From NCBI GenBank assembly GCA_039810045.1, contig JBDHWF010000001.1, positions 24,096-88,095 on the forward strand: 64,000 nt of DNA. The letters run 5' to 3'. The notes under the pieces are model-generated. The model saw nothing but the letters and a program-made list of their open reading frames with translations, did no database searches and had not been told where the DNA came from. The position numbers and the translations under genes were made by a program. Within the stretch, counting starts at the first letter, position 1, and each line of letters starts with the position of its first letter. Shown here piece after piece: positions 36,439 to 45,783 of the stretch. Origin of the DNA: CADCWN01 sp039810045. Its GTDB lineage: Bacteria; Chloroflexota; Chloroflexia; Thermomicrobiales; CADCWN01.

Positions 36439-36456
36439 GTTACTCCCCCAAGTAAC
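36439..36456. promoter_or_regulatory. Inverted repeat in the divergent region upstream of the sugar importer
   Basis: GTTACT-CCCCCA-AGTAAC lies 80 bases before the binding-protein start on the minus strand. The 279-bp divergent region (36359-36637) to threonine synthase is AT-richer, with no gene. It is a candidate operator for sugar-responsive control; no regulator gene adjoins. Confidence 0.3.
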
Positions 36457-36637
36457 CGACTCTGCGCCACCTTGCCTACTAGTCAGATCTATTGTAATGC
36501 ACACTGACCAAGTTCGCAATCTCAATTACCAACTGTTATGTCAATCAACAATTCATACGGTTATACCTGCAAGCAATTTCGCACAACGTGGTACGATGCA
36601 CCTACTAGCAGTAGGAGCAGGTATTGATGGAGGACCG

Positions 36638-37756
36638 ATGACACTCTGGACCTATCGTTGTGAACGCTGCGGGCAAACAGCCTCACTCGATGCCGCAATT
36701 TGGCGGTGTGCAGCCTGTGGCGGAGCATTAGCCCTTGACGGGCCGCAGCAGCTTGATCCAGCCACGATTGATCAGCAGCAACACACGCTCTGGCGCTATG
36801 CAGCGGTTCTGCCAGTCGCGCAAGCATATGCCCGCTCGCTCGGCGAAGGAATGACCCCACTGGTAGCTGGCACGCTGGCCGGACAACCAGTCTGGTTCAA
36901 GCACGATGCCCTCTTACCAACTGGTTCGTTCAAAGATCGGGGGGCAGCCGTCCTCACCGCCCACCTGCGCCGCCTGGGGTTATCCAGGGTAATTGTTGAT
37001 TCATCGGGCAATGCTGCAGCAGCGATGGCCGGATACAGCGCCGCCACTGGCCTCGACTGCACCGTCTTTGCTCCAGCTACCACTTCGCCAGGAAAACTCG
37101 TGCAGTCACGGGCCTCTGGCGCGACGGTTGTCCTCGTCACTGGGGATCGCGAAGCGGTCGCCCGCGCCGCGCAGGACGCCGCCGCTGCCGATCCCACCGC
37201 GTTCTATGCCAGCCATAACTGGCATCCTGTCTTTGTGGAAGGCGTCAAAACGTGGGCGTTGGAAGTGTGGGAGCAACTCGATCGCCAATCGCCATCAGCG
37301 GTCTTCGTCCCAACTGGTGGCGGCAGTGCCTTTGTGGGGGCCTGGCGCGGCTTCAGTGCAGTTGGCGCGCTGCCCCCGTTAGTCGCGGTACAGCCCGCCG
37401 CCTGTGCGCCAATCGTCGCCGCATTCGCCCATGGCGCACCGATGGTCACGACGCCGGGAACGACCATGGCCGAAGGAACCAAAATTGGCGCACCCGCCCG
37501 CCCGCAACAGATCCTTGATGCGCTCCATTCTTCTGGCGGCTGGGCCACGGCTGTCAGCGAAGAACAACTGATTGCGGCATTGCGCGAACTGTGGAGCCAG
37601 GGGCTGTATGTTGAGCCAACGTCAGCGATTGCTGCTGCCGCCTGTCGCACCTACCTTGAAACAGCCACTAACCCACCCACCAGCCCACCAGTCGTCTTAC
37701 TGACTGGCTCGGGCCTGAAGGCGACTGACACGATCGCCAAACTCGTCGCCACATGA
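36638..37756 (+). CDS. Threonine synthase or threonine synthase-like PLP enzyme
   Basis: This fold-type II PLP enzyme of 372 residues starts with a zinc-ribbon (CERCGQ and CAACGG) as in Mycobacterium-type threonine synthases. The PLP Lys is in TGSFKDRGAAVL and the phosphate-binding loop in PTGGGSAFVGAW. It converts O-phosphohomoserine to threonine. The ATG at 36638 follows GGAGG; the frame is open another 109 codons upstream but with no coding features. Because the cluster has no homoserine genes, a related lyase function cannot be excluded. Confidence 0.82.
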   Translation: MTLWTYRCERCGQTASLDAAIWRCAACGGALALDGPQQLDPATIDQQQHTLWRYAAVLPVAQAYARSLGEGMTPLVAGTLAGQPVWFKHDALLPTGSFKDRGAAVLTAHLRRLGLSRVIVDSSGNAAAAMAGYSAATGLDCTVFAPATTSPGKLVQSRASGATVVLVTGDREAVARAAQDAAAADPTAFYASHNWHPVFVEGVKTWALEVWEQLDRQSPSAVFVPTGGGSAFVGAWRGFSAVGALPPLVAVQPAACAPIVAAFAHGAPMVTTPGTTMAEGTKIGAPARPQQILDALHSSGGWATAVSEEQLIAALRELWSQGLYVEPTSAIAAAACRTYLETATNPPTSPPVVLLTGSGLKATDTIAKLVAT

Positions 37757-37810
37757 GCAGCGGCATACAATAAGTAGCATGAATGACCTCGCCTAGAGAA
37801 AGGAACGTTG

Positions 37811-38899
37811 ATGAAGCGCTATCCCATTCCACTTGTCCCTGGCCCGGTCACGGTCGCCGCCAATACGCTGGCTGCCTACGGCTACAACTATGGTTCATCC
37901 GACCTGGAACCAGAGTTTCTCACCTGCTACCAGGAAACGGGGAAACTGCTTGGCGAGATTATGCTGACGCGCAATGACGTCGTGATCGCCCTGGGCGAAG
38001 CGATGGTTGTACTCTGGGGTACCATCAAGAGTACGCTTGGCCCTGGCGATCGACTGCTGGCCATTTCCAGCGGCCTCTTTGGGGCGGGCTTCGCGGAGAT
38101 GGCCCAGGCAGTCGGAGCCGATGTACGCCTGGTGGAGTATCCCTGGAACGAAGTACCAGACCCCGATCGCGTTGCTGCCGCTGCCCGTGAGTACCAGCCA
38201 ACCGTCGTCACGATGGTTCATTGCGAAACCCCCAGTGGCACGATCACCCCCGTCGAGGCAGTGGGCCAACGGCTCCGCGAGGTGGTACCAGATACCCTCT
38301 TTGTCGTCGATGCCGTGGCTGGTATTGGGGGTGCGCCGCTGAACACCGACAACGCCGAGATCGATTTCTGCCTGCTTGGCTCGCAGAAATGTCTCTCCAC
38401 TGTGCCTGATCTGGGGATCGTTTCGGTCAGTGAGCGCGGCTGGAAACAGGTAGAACAGGTCAATTACATCGGCTACGATGCGCTGGCACCGTTCCGCACC
38501 GCCGTCGAGCGGCACCACTTCCCCTACACCCATTCGTGGCACGCAATGAGTGCGCTGAATCAGGCTTGCCAGAATCTGCTCGCCGAAGGGCTTTCCGCAT
38601 CGCACGCCCGCCACAAGCGGATCGCCCAGCAATGGCGCGATAACGCCCGCGCCCTTGGTCTGACGCTCTATCCAAAGCGGGAGGAAGATGCTGCGCCTAC
38701 GGTCACGGCAATCAACGTGCCAGACAATCTCGATTGGCCGACTCTCGATGCCCGCCTCCGCGAACAGGGGATGGTGGTAGGAGGCAACTACGGCCAACTG
38801 GCAGGGAAAGTCTTTCGGATTGGGCACATGGGCAACCAGGCGACCGACGCGCTGCTTGAACAGGGCAGCGCAGCGTTGAAAGCCGCCCTACACCAGTAA
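37811..38899 (+). CDS. Class V PLP aminotransferase (alanine-glyoxylate / serine type)
   Basis: The 362-residue fold-type I enzyme has VPGPVTVAAN near the start, MVHCETPSGTITPVEAVG, VVDAVAGIGG with the PLP-binding Asp, and the Schiff-base Lys in LLGSQKCLSTVPD. The layout resembles alanine-glyoxylate or serine-pyruvate aminotransferases. AAGGA lies 7 bases before the ATG at 37811; a TTG one codon earlier is also in frame. Transcribed after threonine synthase with a 54-base gap. TACAAT at 37766-37771 may be a -10 element. Confidence 0.88.
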   Translation: MKRYPIPLVPGPVTVAANTLAAYGYNYGSSDLEPEFLTCYQETGKLLGEIMLTRNDVVIALGEAMVVLWGTIKSTLGPGDRLLAISSGLFGAGFAEMAQAVGADVRLVEYPWNEVPDPDRVAAAAREYQPTVVTMVHCETPSGTITPVEAVGQRLREVVPDTLFVVDAVAGIGGAPLNTDNAEIDFCLLGSQKCLSTVPDLGIVSVSERGWKQVEQVNYIGYDALAPFRTAVERHHFPYTHSWHAMSALNQACQNLLAEGLSASHARHKRIAQQWRDNARALGLTLYPKREEDAAPTVTAINVPDNLDWPTLDARLREQGMVVGGNYGQLAGKVFRIGHMGNQATDALLEQGSAALKAALHQ

Positions 38900-38919
38900 C
38901 CAACCCAGCGCGGGACAGC

Positions 38920-41900
38920 CTAGCGTGTTGACCAGATCAGCGTGCTATAGCTGCCCCGATTGCTGATCTGGGTCAGGCCCGGATCGGTGGGGCCAAGCGG
39001 ATTCCCGCCACGGGGTTGCAGCAAATAGAGCCCCGTGCCCGTCAGCATCGCAATCTGCTGCCCATTCGCCGCCCACGCTGGGCGGGGATCGTCCGCGTTG
39101 AGCGCGGTGATGCGGGTCAATTTGCCAGTGGCAACCGCAACCAACCAGAGGTCGGCGGGCAACCCATGTGCGGCCACGGCGGGCGGTTGGAACGGCGCGA
39201 TCAGCCACGCCCACGCCCGCTGCGTCCAGGATAACGCCACGCGATCCCCTGGGGCAGTCGCTGCAGCAGGGCCACCAGCAGCCGCAAAGATGATCTGGTG
39301 GCCGTCGGGCGAAAAGCGCGGGGTGCTGATCTCCAGAAATTGCGGCGCGGTACTAACCAATTCACGCCCGCCACGACCATCGCTATCAGCGAGCCAGAGG
39401 CTCGGCTGATACGTTTGCGGATCAATCCGCACGTAGGCCAGAGCCGCCCCAGCGGTCGTCGGGTTCTTCGCGTCGCCGATTATGGTTGCCCGTTTGCCCG
39501 TAGCAAGGTCCAGTCGCTGCACTTCCTTCAGTGAATTGACATACCGTCCCTGGGCATCAATCACTGGTGTGGTCGCGCTGAGCAGCAGCGATTGGCCATC
39601 GGCGGCCCAGGCGAATCCTTCCAGCAACACCCCTGGCTGCTCATGCTGATAAATCTGGCGCGGATTGCCTCCATCGCTGTTGATCAACCAGATATCGCTG
39701 CCCGGTAATGGTGGTGGGGTGGTGATCGGTGTGGCTGTCGCTGCTGGAATTACCAGAACACTGTATGCAATCGTTGCACCATCGGGCGACAAAGCTGGAT
39801 CGCCAGCATAACTATTCTGCCGACGGTCTGGCAGGAGATTGCGCGGCGGGCCACCAGGCAAGTCAATTGCCCACAACGTCCCATCAGCAGCATAGATCAG
39901 CCTGCCTGCGCCAGCAGACACAGGAGTTGCGGGTTGCGTAGCAGGCGCACGACTGGTCGTGCTGGACGCTGCTGGTATGGCGGGCGTATTGAGCCTGCTT
40001 TGCGCCGTTGGTGAAGGCGGCAGGGCTGGTTGGTTCGGCGTTGCTGACGGCAACGGCGTAGCCCCAACAGCAGTCAACGGGTTGAACTGCCGCAGATAGT
40101 TCACCAGATCCCACTGCTCAGCTTCGCTAAACGTCTGTCCCCAGGCTGGCATTGCCGAGCCAGGAAAGCCATTGCGAATCGCATTGAACAGATAGCCATC
40201 ACTATGGGAAGCCGTGTGCGGCAAGGCCATATCGGGTGGACGGGGATTCAGGACGGCGGCTTGCGGGCCATCGCCACGACCAGTGACGCCATGACAAACC
40301 ACACAGTTCGTCGCGAAAATAGTTCGCCCGCGTTCAATCGAAGCGCTGCTGACTGGTACTGGATTGGTTGGTTCCGGCACCCGCCCCACGATCGCCTCGG
40401 TTGGGTCGGCGGTATAGACCAGATAGCCGCCAGTGATCAGCGCCGTTGGCACCAGCAGTAATAACACTGTGCCCGTCATTGCGCCCCGCCGAAAGAGCTG
40501 TACGCCCCCAACAGCGCAGCCTAGCCCCACCACAATGATGAGCAGCCCCACCCCGCGCAACGAATTCAACTGCCCAAGGGATGGTGCAGTCAGTTGCGGT
40601 CCAGCCGCTTCCAGGTTTGCCGTAGAGCCAATCGGGAAAATGAACCGTTGCTGTAGTTCAGGGGCATTGGTTCGCTGCACTAGAGCCAGTAACTCCCAGC
40701 GTCCACTCATCGAAATATAGGGGCCACTGGCAAGGTAATGCCCATCGCCGCGGGGGGTAGTGGTCGTTTGCGCTTCGCCCATTGTCATCTCGGTGTGCGT
40801 GATGCGCAACGTCACTCGCTCGATATTCTGCGCTGGCTGCCCGGTATTGTTATCGATAATCGCGAGATCAAAGAGGTTGTCACCAGGCTGCAAGGTCTTC
40901 AATGTCAGCGTAGTTTTCAAATCACCCGTCGTCTGGGTCTGGCTCAATGGCGGTGGCGTCGTCTGTTGTAGCGTCTCCCGCGCCGGTGGATAACCGATCA
41001 TCACCGCTACAACCAGCAAGACGGCCCCTGCCAGCAGCACCTCGCCGCGTACAGTTCGCAGCAACTGCCGCTGAAGAATCGTCGTGCGCCGATCTTCGAC
41101 TGGGAGATCTGTTGTCCTCACTAAGGTCAACCTGGGCCGCAGCCAGAGGTGATTGAAGCCCCCCAACGCCACCAGCAGTGCTACCAGTGCTAGCTTCACC
41201 AGCAAAGCGCGACCATAGGGGGTATCCAGCAACCCCGCCAGCGAACCAACGTGCAGCCAGGCACTGTAGCTCCCCGTCAGGGCCAGCACCCCCAGCGCAA
41301 TCGCTGCAAACTGTGCAAAGCGGCGCACCAGGCCCAGCAATACTGCCCGCCGATCTGGGCCAAATGCGCGCAGCAATGGCAGCGTCACGAGCAAACCCAG
41401 CGGCCCACCAACCCAGACCGCCATACTCACCAGATGGAGCCAGTCGAGCGCAACTGCCAATGGAGCCCAGAATGGTGCCGCTGCCGCGTGACTGATCAAA
41501 CTGATCGATAGCAGGTAGGCTAGGCCAATCGCCAGGCCAAAAAGAAGTGCGCCAGTCAGCGAACGCGGTTCTTCATCGTCCTCATGCGTGAGTGGTCGCC
41601 CACGCACCGCAGCAACGAACAACGGCCCAAAGAACATCAGGCCAACAAGCGGCAGCAACAACCGCGTCGACCAGATCGCCCCCGTCCGTGTGTTGAACAG
41701 AAAGTCAGTCAGGGTAGCGCTATCGAGAACGGCAGTCACCGCTTGGTTCATCACCTTCGCCGTTTGCTGCAGGATCCCTACCACTGTTGTCAACAGCAGG
41801 ATGAGCAACGACAGGCCCGCCCCAACTACTAGCCGTTGCACTATACGCTGCTCATTTGGGTCATCAACACCAGGAGTGTTCGGCAAGGCGCGTAGGGTTG

Positions 41901-42441
41901 GCACCCAGACCACTAACCACAACACCAGCAGCCCAATCAGAGCAGCAACGGCAGCCAGCGTGACCCACTTCGTCACTACCTCTGCTACAGAGGGTGCCGC
42001 ATAGGCAATAGTTGTTGGTAGCTCGCCGTTCGCCGCCGCTGGCGGGGGGGTATTACCCACGGCAAAGGCAAATGTGCCGGTCGTAATATGTCCATCGACT
42101 GCCGAACTTGCCCGCCAACTGACGAGGTAGTTCCCTTCAGGCAAGGGCCGCACTGCCACCATCAGCCCAAATGGTTGTTCGGGGATCGGCTGCACTGCGC
42201 CCTGGCTGTATTCCTGGCGACTCGCGTCATAGACTTTGATCGTGCTATATTTCAGTTCAAGGGTTTCATTGAAGTAGAGCCTGATCACCGTTGGGGCAAC
42301 TGGCTGCGCGCTGCCCGCTGCTGGCTCGGCTCGCTGCAACGTGGCATGGGCGGCAACTGGCGCCGCTAGGAGTACCCAAAGCAGGGGCATGACCAGGAGC
42401 GGCACGAGGAACAAACGAAGGTGTTGCCAGATTCCGTTCAT
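38920..42441 (-). CDS. CopC-CopD-YtkA-cytochrome c-PD40 multidomain membrane protein
   Basis: This 1173-residue fusion starts with a signal ending at AAHATL, leaving His as first residue as in CopC. The CopC domain (~32-128) has the copper-brace partners in SSAVDGHITTG. CopD-like helices cover ~155-490 (about eight). A YtkA-like beta domain follows at ~510-600. After a helix comes a c-type cytochrome (~700-790) with CVVCH at ~714 and an axial Met in SAMPAWG. The C-terminal ~320 residues form a TolB/PD40-type beta-propeller (SPDGATIAY, SPDGHQIIFAA). It links copper uptake, electron transfer and a sensing or binding propeller on one chain. The start overlaps the stop of the 66-residue gene upstream (ATGA). 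Confidence 0.88.
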   Translation of the reverse strand: MNGIWQHLRLFLVPLLVMPLLWVLLAAPVAAHATLQRAEPAAGSAQPVAPTVIRLYFNETLELKYSTIKVYDASRQEYSQGAVQPIPEQPFGLMVAVRPLPEGNYLVSWRASSAVDGHITTGTFAFAVGNTPPPAAANGELPTTIAYAAPSVAEVVTKWVTLAAVAALIGLLVLWLVVWVPTLRALPNTPGVDDPNEQRIVQRLVVGAGLSLLILLLTTVVGILQQTAKVMNQAVTAVLDSATLTDFLFNTRTGAIWSTRLLLPLVGLMFFGPLFVAAVRGRPLTHEDDEEPRSLTGALLFGLAIGLAYLLSISLISHAAAAPFWAPLAVALDWLHLVSMAVWVGGPLGLLVTLPLLRAFGPDRRAVLLGLVRRFAQFAAIALGVLALTGSYSAWLHVGSLAGLLDTPYGRALLVKLALVALLVALGGFNHLWLRPRLTLVRTTDLPVEDRRTTILQRQLLRTVRGEVLLAGAVLLVVAVMIGYPPARETLQQTTPPPLSQTQTTGDLKTTLTLKTLQPGDNLFDLAIIDNNTGQPAQNIERVTLRITHTEMTMGEAQTTTTPRGDGHYLASGPYISMSGRWELLALVQRTNAPELQQRFIFPIGSTANLEAAGPQLTAPSLGQLNSLRGVGLLIIVVGLGCAVGGVQLFRRGAMTGTVLLLLVPTALITGGYLVYTADPTEAIVGRVPEPTNPVPVSSASIERGRTIFATNCVVCHGVTGRGDGPQAAVLNPRPPDMALPHTASHSDGYLFNAIRNGFPGSAMPAWGQTFSEAEQWDLVNYLRQFNPLTAVGATPLPSATPNQPALPPSPTAQSRLNTPAIPAASSTTSRAPATQPATPVSAGAGRLIYAADGTLWAIDLPGGPPRNLLPDRRQNSYAGDPALSPDGATIAYSVLVIPAATATPITTPPPLPGSDIWLINSDGGNPRQIYQHEQPGVLLEGFAWAADGQSLLLSATTPVIDAQGRYVNSLKEVQRLDLATGKRATIIGDAKNPTTAGAALAYVRIDPQTYQPSLWLADSDGRGGRELVSTAPQFLEISTPRFSPDGHQIIFAAAGGPAAATAPGDRVALSWTQRAWAWLIAPFQPPAVAAHGLPADLWLVAVATGKLTRITALNADDPRPAWAANGQQIAMLTGTGLYLLQPRGGNPLGPTDPGLTQISNRGSYSTLIWSTR

Positions 42442-42638
42442 TCCTCGTGCTGCACTTGCTCAGGCAAGGGTGGTTGCTCCGCTCCGTTATCCGCAGTGCC
42501 AGCAGGATCAGCGATGCCCGCCTGTTGTTGCTGCCGCACGACTGCCAACACCACCGCCAAAATCACTGTTGAAGGGATCGCAAGGCAGGCGACCTCATCC
42601 CAAATCCCCACGGCCCCATGTAACAGGATCAGATTCAC
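42438..42638 (-). CDS. Small membrane protein coupled to the CopC-CopD fusion
   Basis: A 66-residue protein with one hydrophobic segment (about residues 8-34, including AIPSTVILAVVLAVV) and a polar Gln/Pro/Glu tail. It starts with GTG at 42638, preceded by GGGG. Its TGA overlaps the ATG of the large fusion gene by 4 bases, which supports a real coupled gene. No family recognised. It may be an assembly or stabilising partner of the fusion (inference). Confidence 0.6.
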   Translation of the reverse strand: MNLILLHGAVGIWDEVACLAIPSTVILAVVLAVVRQQQQAGIADPAGTADNGAEQPPLPEQVQHEE

Positions 42639-42798
42639 AATTCCCCAACGTGCTTATCCGCATCTACCAGCTACGCGATTGCCGTGTGCTGGTCAGAATC
42701 GTACACTTCTAGTATACCAATGAGCGTGGTATTGGCGGCTACGTCACCCGCCATCATCAGCATGGCTCACTGCATTGGATAATGGGAGTACAACACGG

Positions 42799-43716
42799 AT
42801 GGAAAAGCTCTGGACCCCGTGGCGTATGGGCTACATTGGTGGTCCCAAAGAGGCAGGTTGTATCTTCTGCGACAAACCAGCAGCCGCTGATGACCGCGCC
42901 AACCTGATTCTCCATCGCGGACAGCACGCATTCGTGATCATGAATCTTTTTCCCTATAATACGGGCCACGTAATGATCGTACCGTATACACACACCGCCA
43001 CTCTCGACCATTTACCAGCCAACGCCCTGGCCGAAATGACTCGTCTGTTGCCCTGGATTGTGGCCCTGCTCGAGCGGATTTTACGACCTGCTGGATTCAA
43101 TATTGGTCTGAATATCGGCGAGGTAGCCGGGGCTGGTATCGCTACCCACCTGCATATGCACGTTGTCCCACGCTGGACTGGTGATGCGAACTTCATGCCG
43201 CTGCTGGCAAATACGATGGTGATGCCCGAACTGATTCCCATCACCCAGGCGAAAATCCTGGCTGAGATCGCCCGTCAGCCGTTTCCACGCACTACCGACC
43301 GCCCCAAAATCTCCGAACAGGCCGGCGGGATCGTGATTGCCGAAGATGGCGCAGTTGCCATTCGCCGAGCGAAGAAAGGGGATTGGGTCTTACCCAAAGG
43401 CCACATCGAGCCAGGGGAATCGGTGGCGATGGCAGCCCAACGCGAAATCGTTGAAGAGATGGGATTAGCTACCCGAATCATCGACTGGCTCACCGACCTG
43501 GAAATGACCTACAAAAAAGTGCGGCATATCGGTTATTTCTTACTCCGCCTCGAACACCGCTTGCCAGAGTTTGCCCTGCACAATGAGGTTGATACCTTTC
43601 TCCTCCCACCAGATGAAGCCCTACAGCGCCTGACGTTTGAGAATGACCGTAGCCTGCTCCAACAGGCCCTCGCCCGCGATGCGGCGATCCGCGCTCAGGA
43701 TCAGAACGATGCATAA
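42799..43716 (+). CDS. HIT-Nudix fusion hydrolase
   Basis: Residues ~1-150 form an AP4A-phosphorylase-type HIT domain (TPWRMGYIGG start, CIFC zinc pair, histidine triad THLHMHVVP). Residues ~170-300 form a Nudix domain with the box GHIEPGESVAMAAQREIVEEMGL, complete for the G-x5-E-x7-R-E-x-x-E-E pattern. Both families hydrolyse diadenosine polyphosphates or nucleoside phosphoanhydrides, so the protein may clear Ap4A in two ways. The ATG at 42799 was chosen; a TTG at 42775 is in frame. Its stop overlaps the SGNH hydrolase start. Confidence 0.9.
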   Translation: MEKLWTPWRMGYIGGPKEAGCIFCDKPAAADDRANLILHRGQHAFVIMNLFPYNTGHVMIVPYTHTATLDHLPANALAEMTRLLPWIVALLERILRPAGFNIGLNIGEVAGAGIATHLHMHVVPRWTGDANFMPLLANTMVMPELIPITQAKILAEIARQPFPRTTDRPKISEQAGGIVIAEDGAVAIRRAKKGDWVLPKGHIEPGESVAMAAQREIVEEMGLATRIIDWLTDLEMTYKKVRHIGYFLLRLEHRLPEFALHNEVDTFLLPPDEALQRLTFENDRSLLQQALARDAAIRAQDQNDA

Positions 43717-44764
43717 GATCGCCCAACGCAGCCGGCTGGTAGCGCGCCTCCTCATCACTTGCCTGCTGATCATCGTTCTCAGTAGTGGGTCAATGCAGCC
43801 TATGGTCCAGGCCGCCGCACCCGCCGCGATCGGCAACCTCTATCTGGCCCTTGGCGACTCACTTGCCGTTGGCAGCCTGTCGAGTATGCCCGACACGCGT
43901 GGCTACGTCGCCCGTCTGCACGCGCTACTCGAACAGAGCGCTGGGCACCCAATTATGCTGCGTAATCTGGCCGTCAGTGGCGAGACAACGCGAACGATGA
44001 TTAATGGGGGGCAACTGACAGCAGCCCAAAAAGCCCTGAGCGACGCCCAAGCCGCCGGATGGCAGGTTAGCCCAATCACACTTGATATTGGCGGGAACAA
44101 CATTCGCCTCTTGCAGGGGTCTGATACCGCCACCCGTGAGCGCGGCCTGACCGATTTCCGTAGTTCACTAGCCCAGATTCTCGACACGCTCATCACCGCC
44201 TCCACAAGTAATGGTACGCGGCAGGCCAATATTGTGGTCATGAATATCTATAACCCTTACGGTGGTGATCCGCAGATCGCCAATTCAGATGCCTGGTGGG
44301 TGAATCGCTTCAACACCGCTCTGAGCGAGGAAGTGACCAAACGATCGCTGACTGTGGCTGACGCATACAGCCGTTTTCTGAACCACGAGCGCGAACTAAC
44401 TTGGATGCCAATCGATATTCACGCCAACAATGCCGGACACCTTGTCCTAGCTGAAGCGTGCTGGCAAGCATTAGGATACGATACAATTGCACCAACGTTG
44501 ACCGTCATCGCCCCAACAGCAGGCCCACTCGCCAAAGATATTCTGACGATTAAGCTCCGTGCCACCGACCAGATCGGCGTGACTCAGGTCGAGTTCCAGA
44601 TCAACGATCAGCGACTACCTCCCCCTCGCTATAACCGCGAACTTGATCTCTGGATCGGCTACTGGAATGCCCGCACTGCTCCTCCTGGGCCATACCGCCT
44701 CGTTATTACGGCCACTGATGCTGGTGGTACTGTTGCCACCCAAACGATTGACCTGACCCGTTAG
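43709..44764 (+). CDS. Secreted SGNH/GDSL hydrolase with C-terminal Ig-like domain
   Basis: A signal peptide (residues ~8-38) precedes a GDSL-type esterase domain: ALGDSLAVG with the Ser, the oxyanion Gly/Asn region around NGGQLT, DIGGNN, and the catalytic Asp and His in DIHANNAGH. After ~residue 265 (counted from this start) comes a ~90-residue Ig-like beta domain (TIKLRATDQIGVTQVEFQINDQ). The ATG at 43709 overlaps the upstream stop by 8 bases. Probably removes acyl or acetyl groups from an extracellular glycan or lipid; target unknown. Confidence 0.86.
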   Translation: MHKIAQRSRLVARLLITCLLIIVLSSGSMQPMVQAAAPAAIGNLYLALGDSLAVGSLSSMPDTRGYVARLHALLEQSAGHPIMLRNLAVSGETTRTMINGGQLTAAQKALSDAQAAGWQVSPITLDIGGNNIRLLQGSDTATRERGLTDFRSSLAQILDTLITASTSNGTRQANIVVMNIYNPYGGDPQIANSDAWWVNRFNTALSEEVTKRSLTVADAYSRFLNHERELTWMPIDIHANNAGHLVLAEACWQALGYDTIAPTLTVIAPTAGPLAKDILTIKLRATDQIGVTQVEFQINDQRLPPPRYNRELDLWIGYWNARTAPPGPYRLVITATDAGGTVATQTIDLTR

Positions 44765-44990
44765 CACTGCCAATTTACCCCATTTAGACTGGGACCAATG
44801 GCCCTCAGATATAGGCCAAATATGGCGTTCCAAAGTACAAATAACCTCAAACTACACTAGTAAGATAAAAGATCCGACAGCTGTGCTGGCAAGCTGCATA
44901 GCATACTGTTGTCGCGAATGGTGGGGAAAAGCCCGCTGGCGCTGCACTCGAAAAAGATTTTTGAGTTGCCATGCGTAGTAGGAATCGCGA

Positions 44991-45689
44991 ATGGGTACGT
45001 TCGAAGTTAGAAATGCCTGGTCAATCACTGGTATTCATCAGGCACGTCCAGAACAATGCCTCACTCCGCCACAACCAACGAAGCAGCCCGGCTGCTTCGC
45101 CGAAGCGGGTAGCAGCCTTGCCCTGGTAATCAGCAGGCTTGCCAACCTGATCTGGGTGAAAGATCCGATTACCGCTGTACACAGCCAACGACTGGTCACC
45201 CTGATCGAACAGTTTGGGCAAGTCTTGGCATTGAGTCCAGCCCACCGCCAGCGACTACGCATTGGCACGCTATTACATGATCTCGGCAAAATCTCGATAC
45301 CGAAAACGATTCTGCTGAAACCTGGTCCACTGACTACCGCTGAATATACCCGACTCAAAAATCATCCACTTGCTGGAGCCCAGATCTGCAGCCAGATCCC
45401 TGAGTTACAGGAGATCATCCCGATCATCCTGCATCATCATGAGCGCTGGGACGGTCGTGGGTATCCCAATGGCCTGAGTAGCGTCATCATCCCCTTCGAT
45501 GCCCGAATCGTTGCCATCGTCGACGCGTTTGATGCCATGATCGCCGACCGCCCCTATCGACAGGGCCTCGCACTCGACGAAGTCCTCACGATCATGCGGA
45601 GCAATAGCGGCCCCCAATGGGACCCTGATTTACTCGCTATTTTCCTGCAAATGATCGAATCACAGGCGATAGCACCGCTCTACGCCTGA
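44991..45689 (+). CDS. HD-GYP domain protein (cyclic-di-GMP phosphodiesterase type)
   Basis: This 232-residue protein contains the HD-GYP domain: LLHDLGKISIP at ~95, HHHERWDGRGYP near 150-157, then the metal His/Asp in IVAIVDAFDAM. The domain hydrolyses cyclic-di-GMP (or related dinucleotides). The N-terminal ~70 residues have no recognised sensor domain. The ATG at 44991 has AGGAA 10 bases ahead. A 226-bp AT-rich region precedes it. It stands between the SGNH hydrolase and MFS transporter genes. Confidence 0.88.
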   Translation: MGTFEVRNAWSITGIHQARPEQCLTPPQPTKQPGCFAEAGSSLALVISRLANLIWVKDPITAVHSQRLVTLIEQFGQVLALSPAHRQRLRIGTLLHDLGKISIPKTILLKPGPLTTAEYTRLKNHPLAGAQICSQIPELQEIIPIILHHHERWDGRGYPNGLSSVIIPFDARIVAIVDAFDAMIADRPYRQGLALDEVLTIMRSNSGPQWDPDLLAIFLQMIESQAIAPLYA

Positions 45690-45783
45690 TCCAGAGTAGC
45701 CCAAATCCTGATAGCGTTCATACCAGCCTTTGCTATACTCTCCTGCAACAGCGGTGACGAGAGTCTACGGAAGGGTGCAGAGT

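Noticed and set aside
44765..44990. Possible cyclic-di-GMP riboswitch before the HD-GYP gene
   Set aside because: The AT-rich region lacks a recognisable conserved core; only a weak hairpin (CTCGAAAAAG/ATTTTTGAG) is seen.
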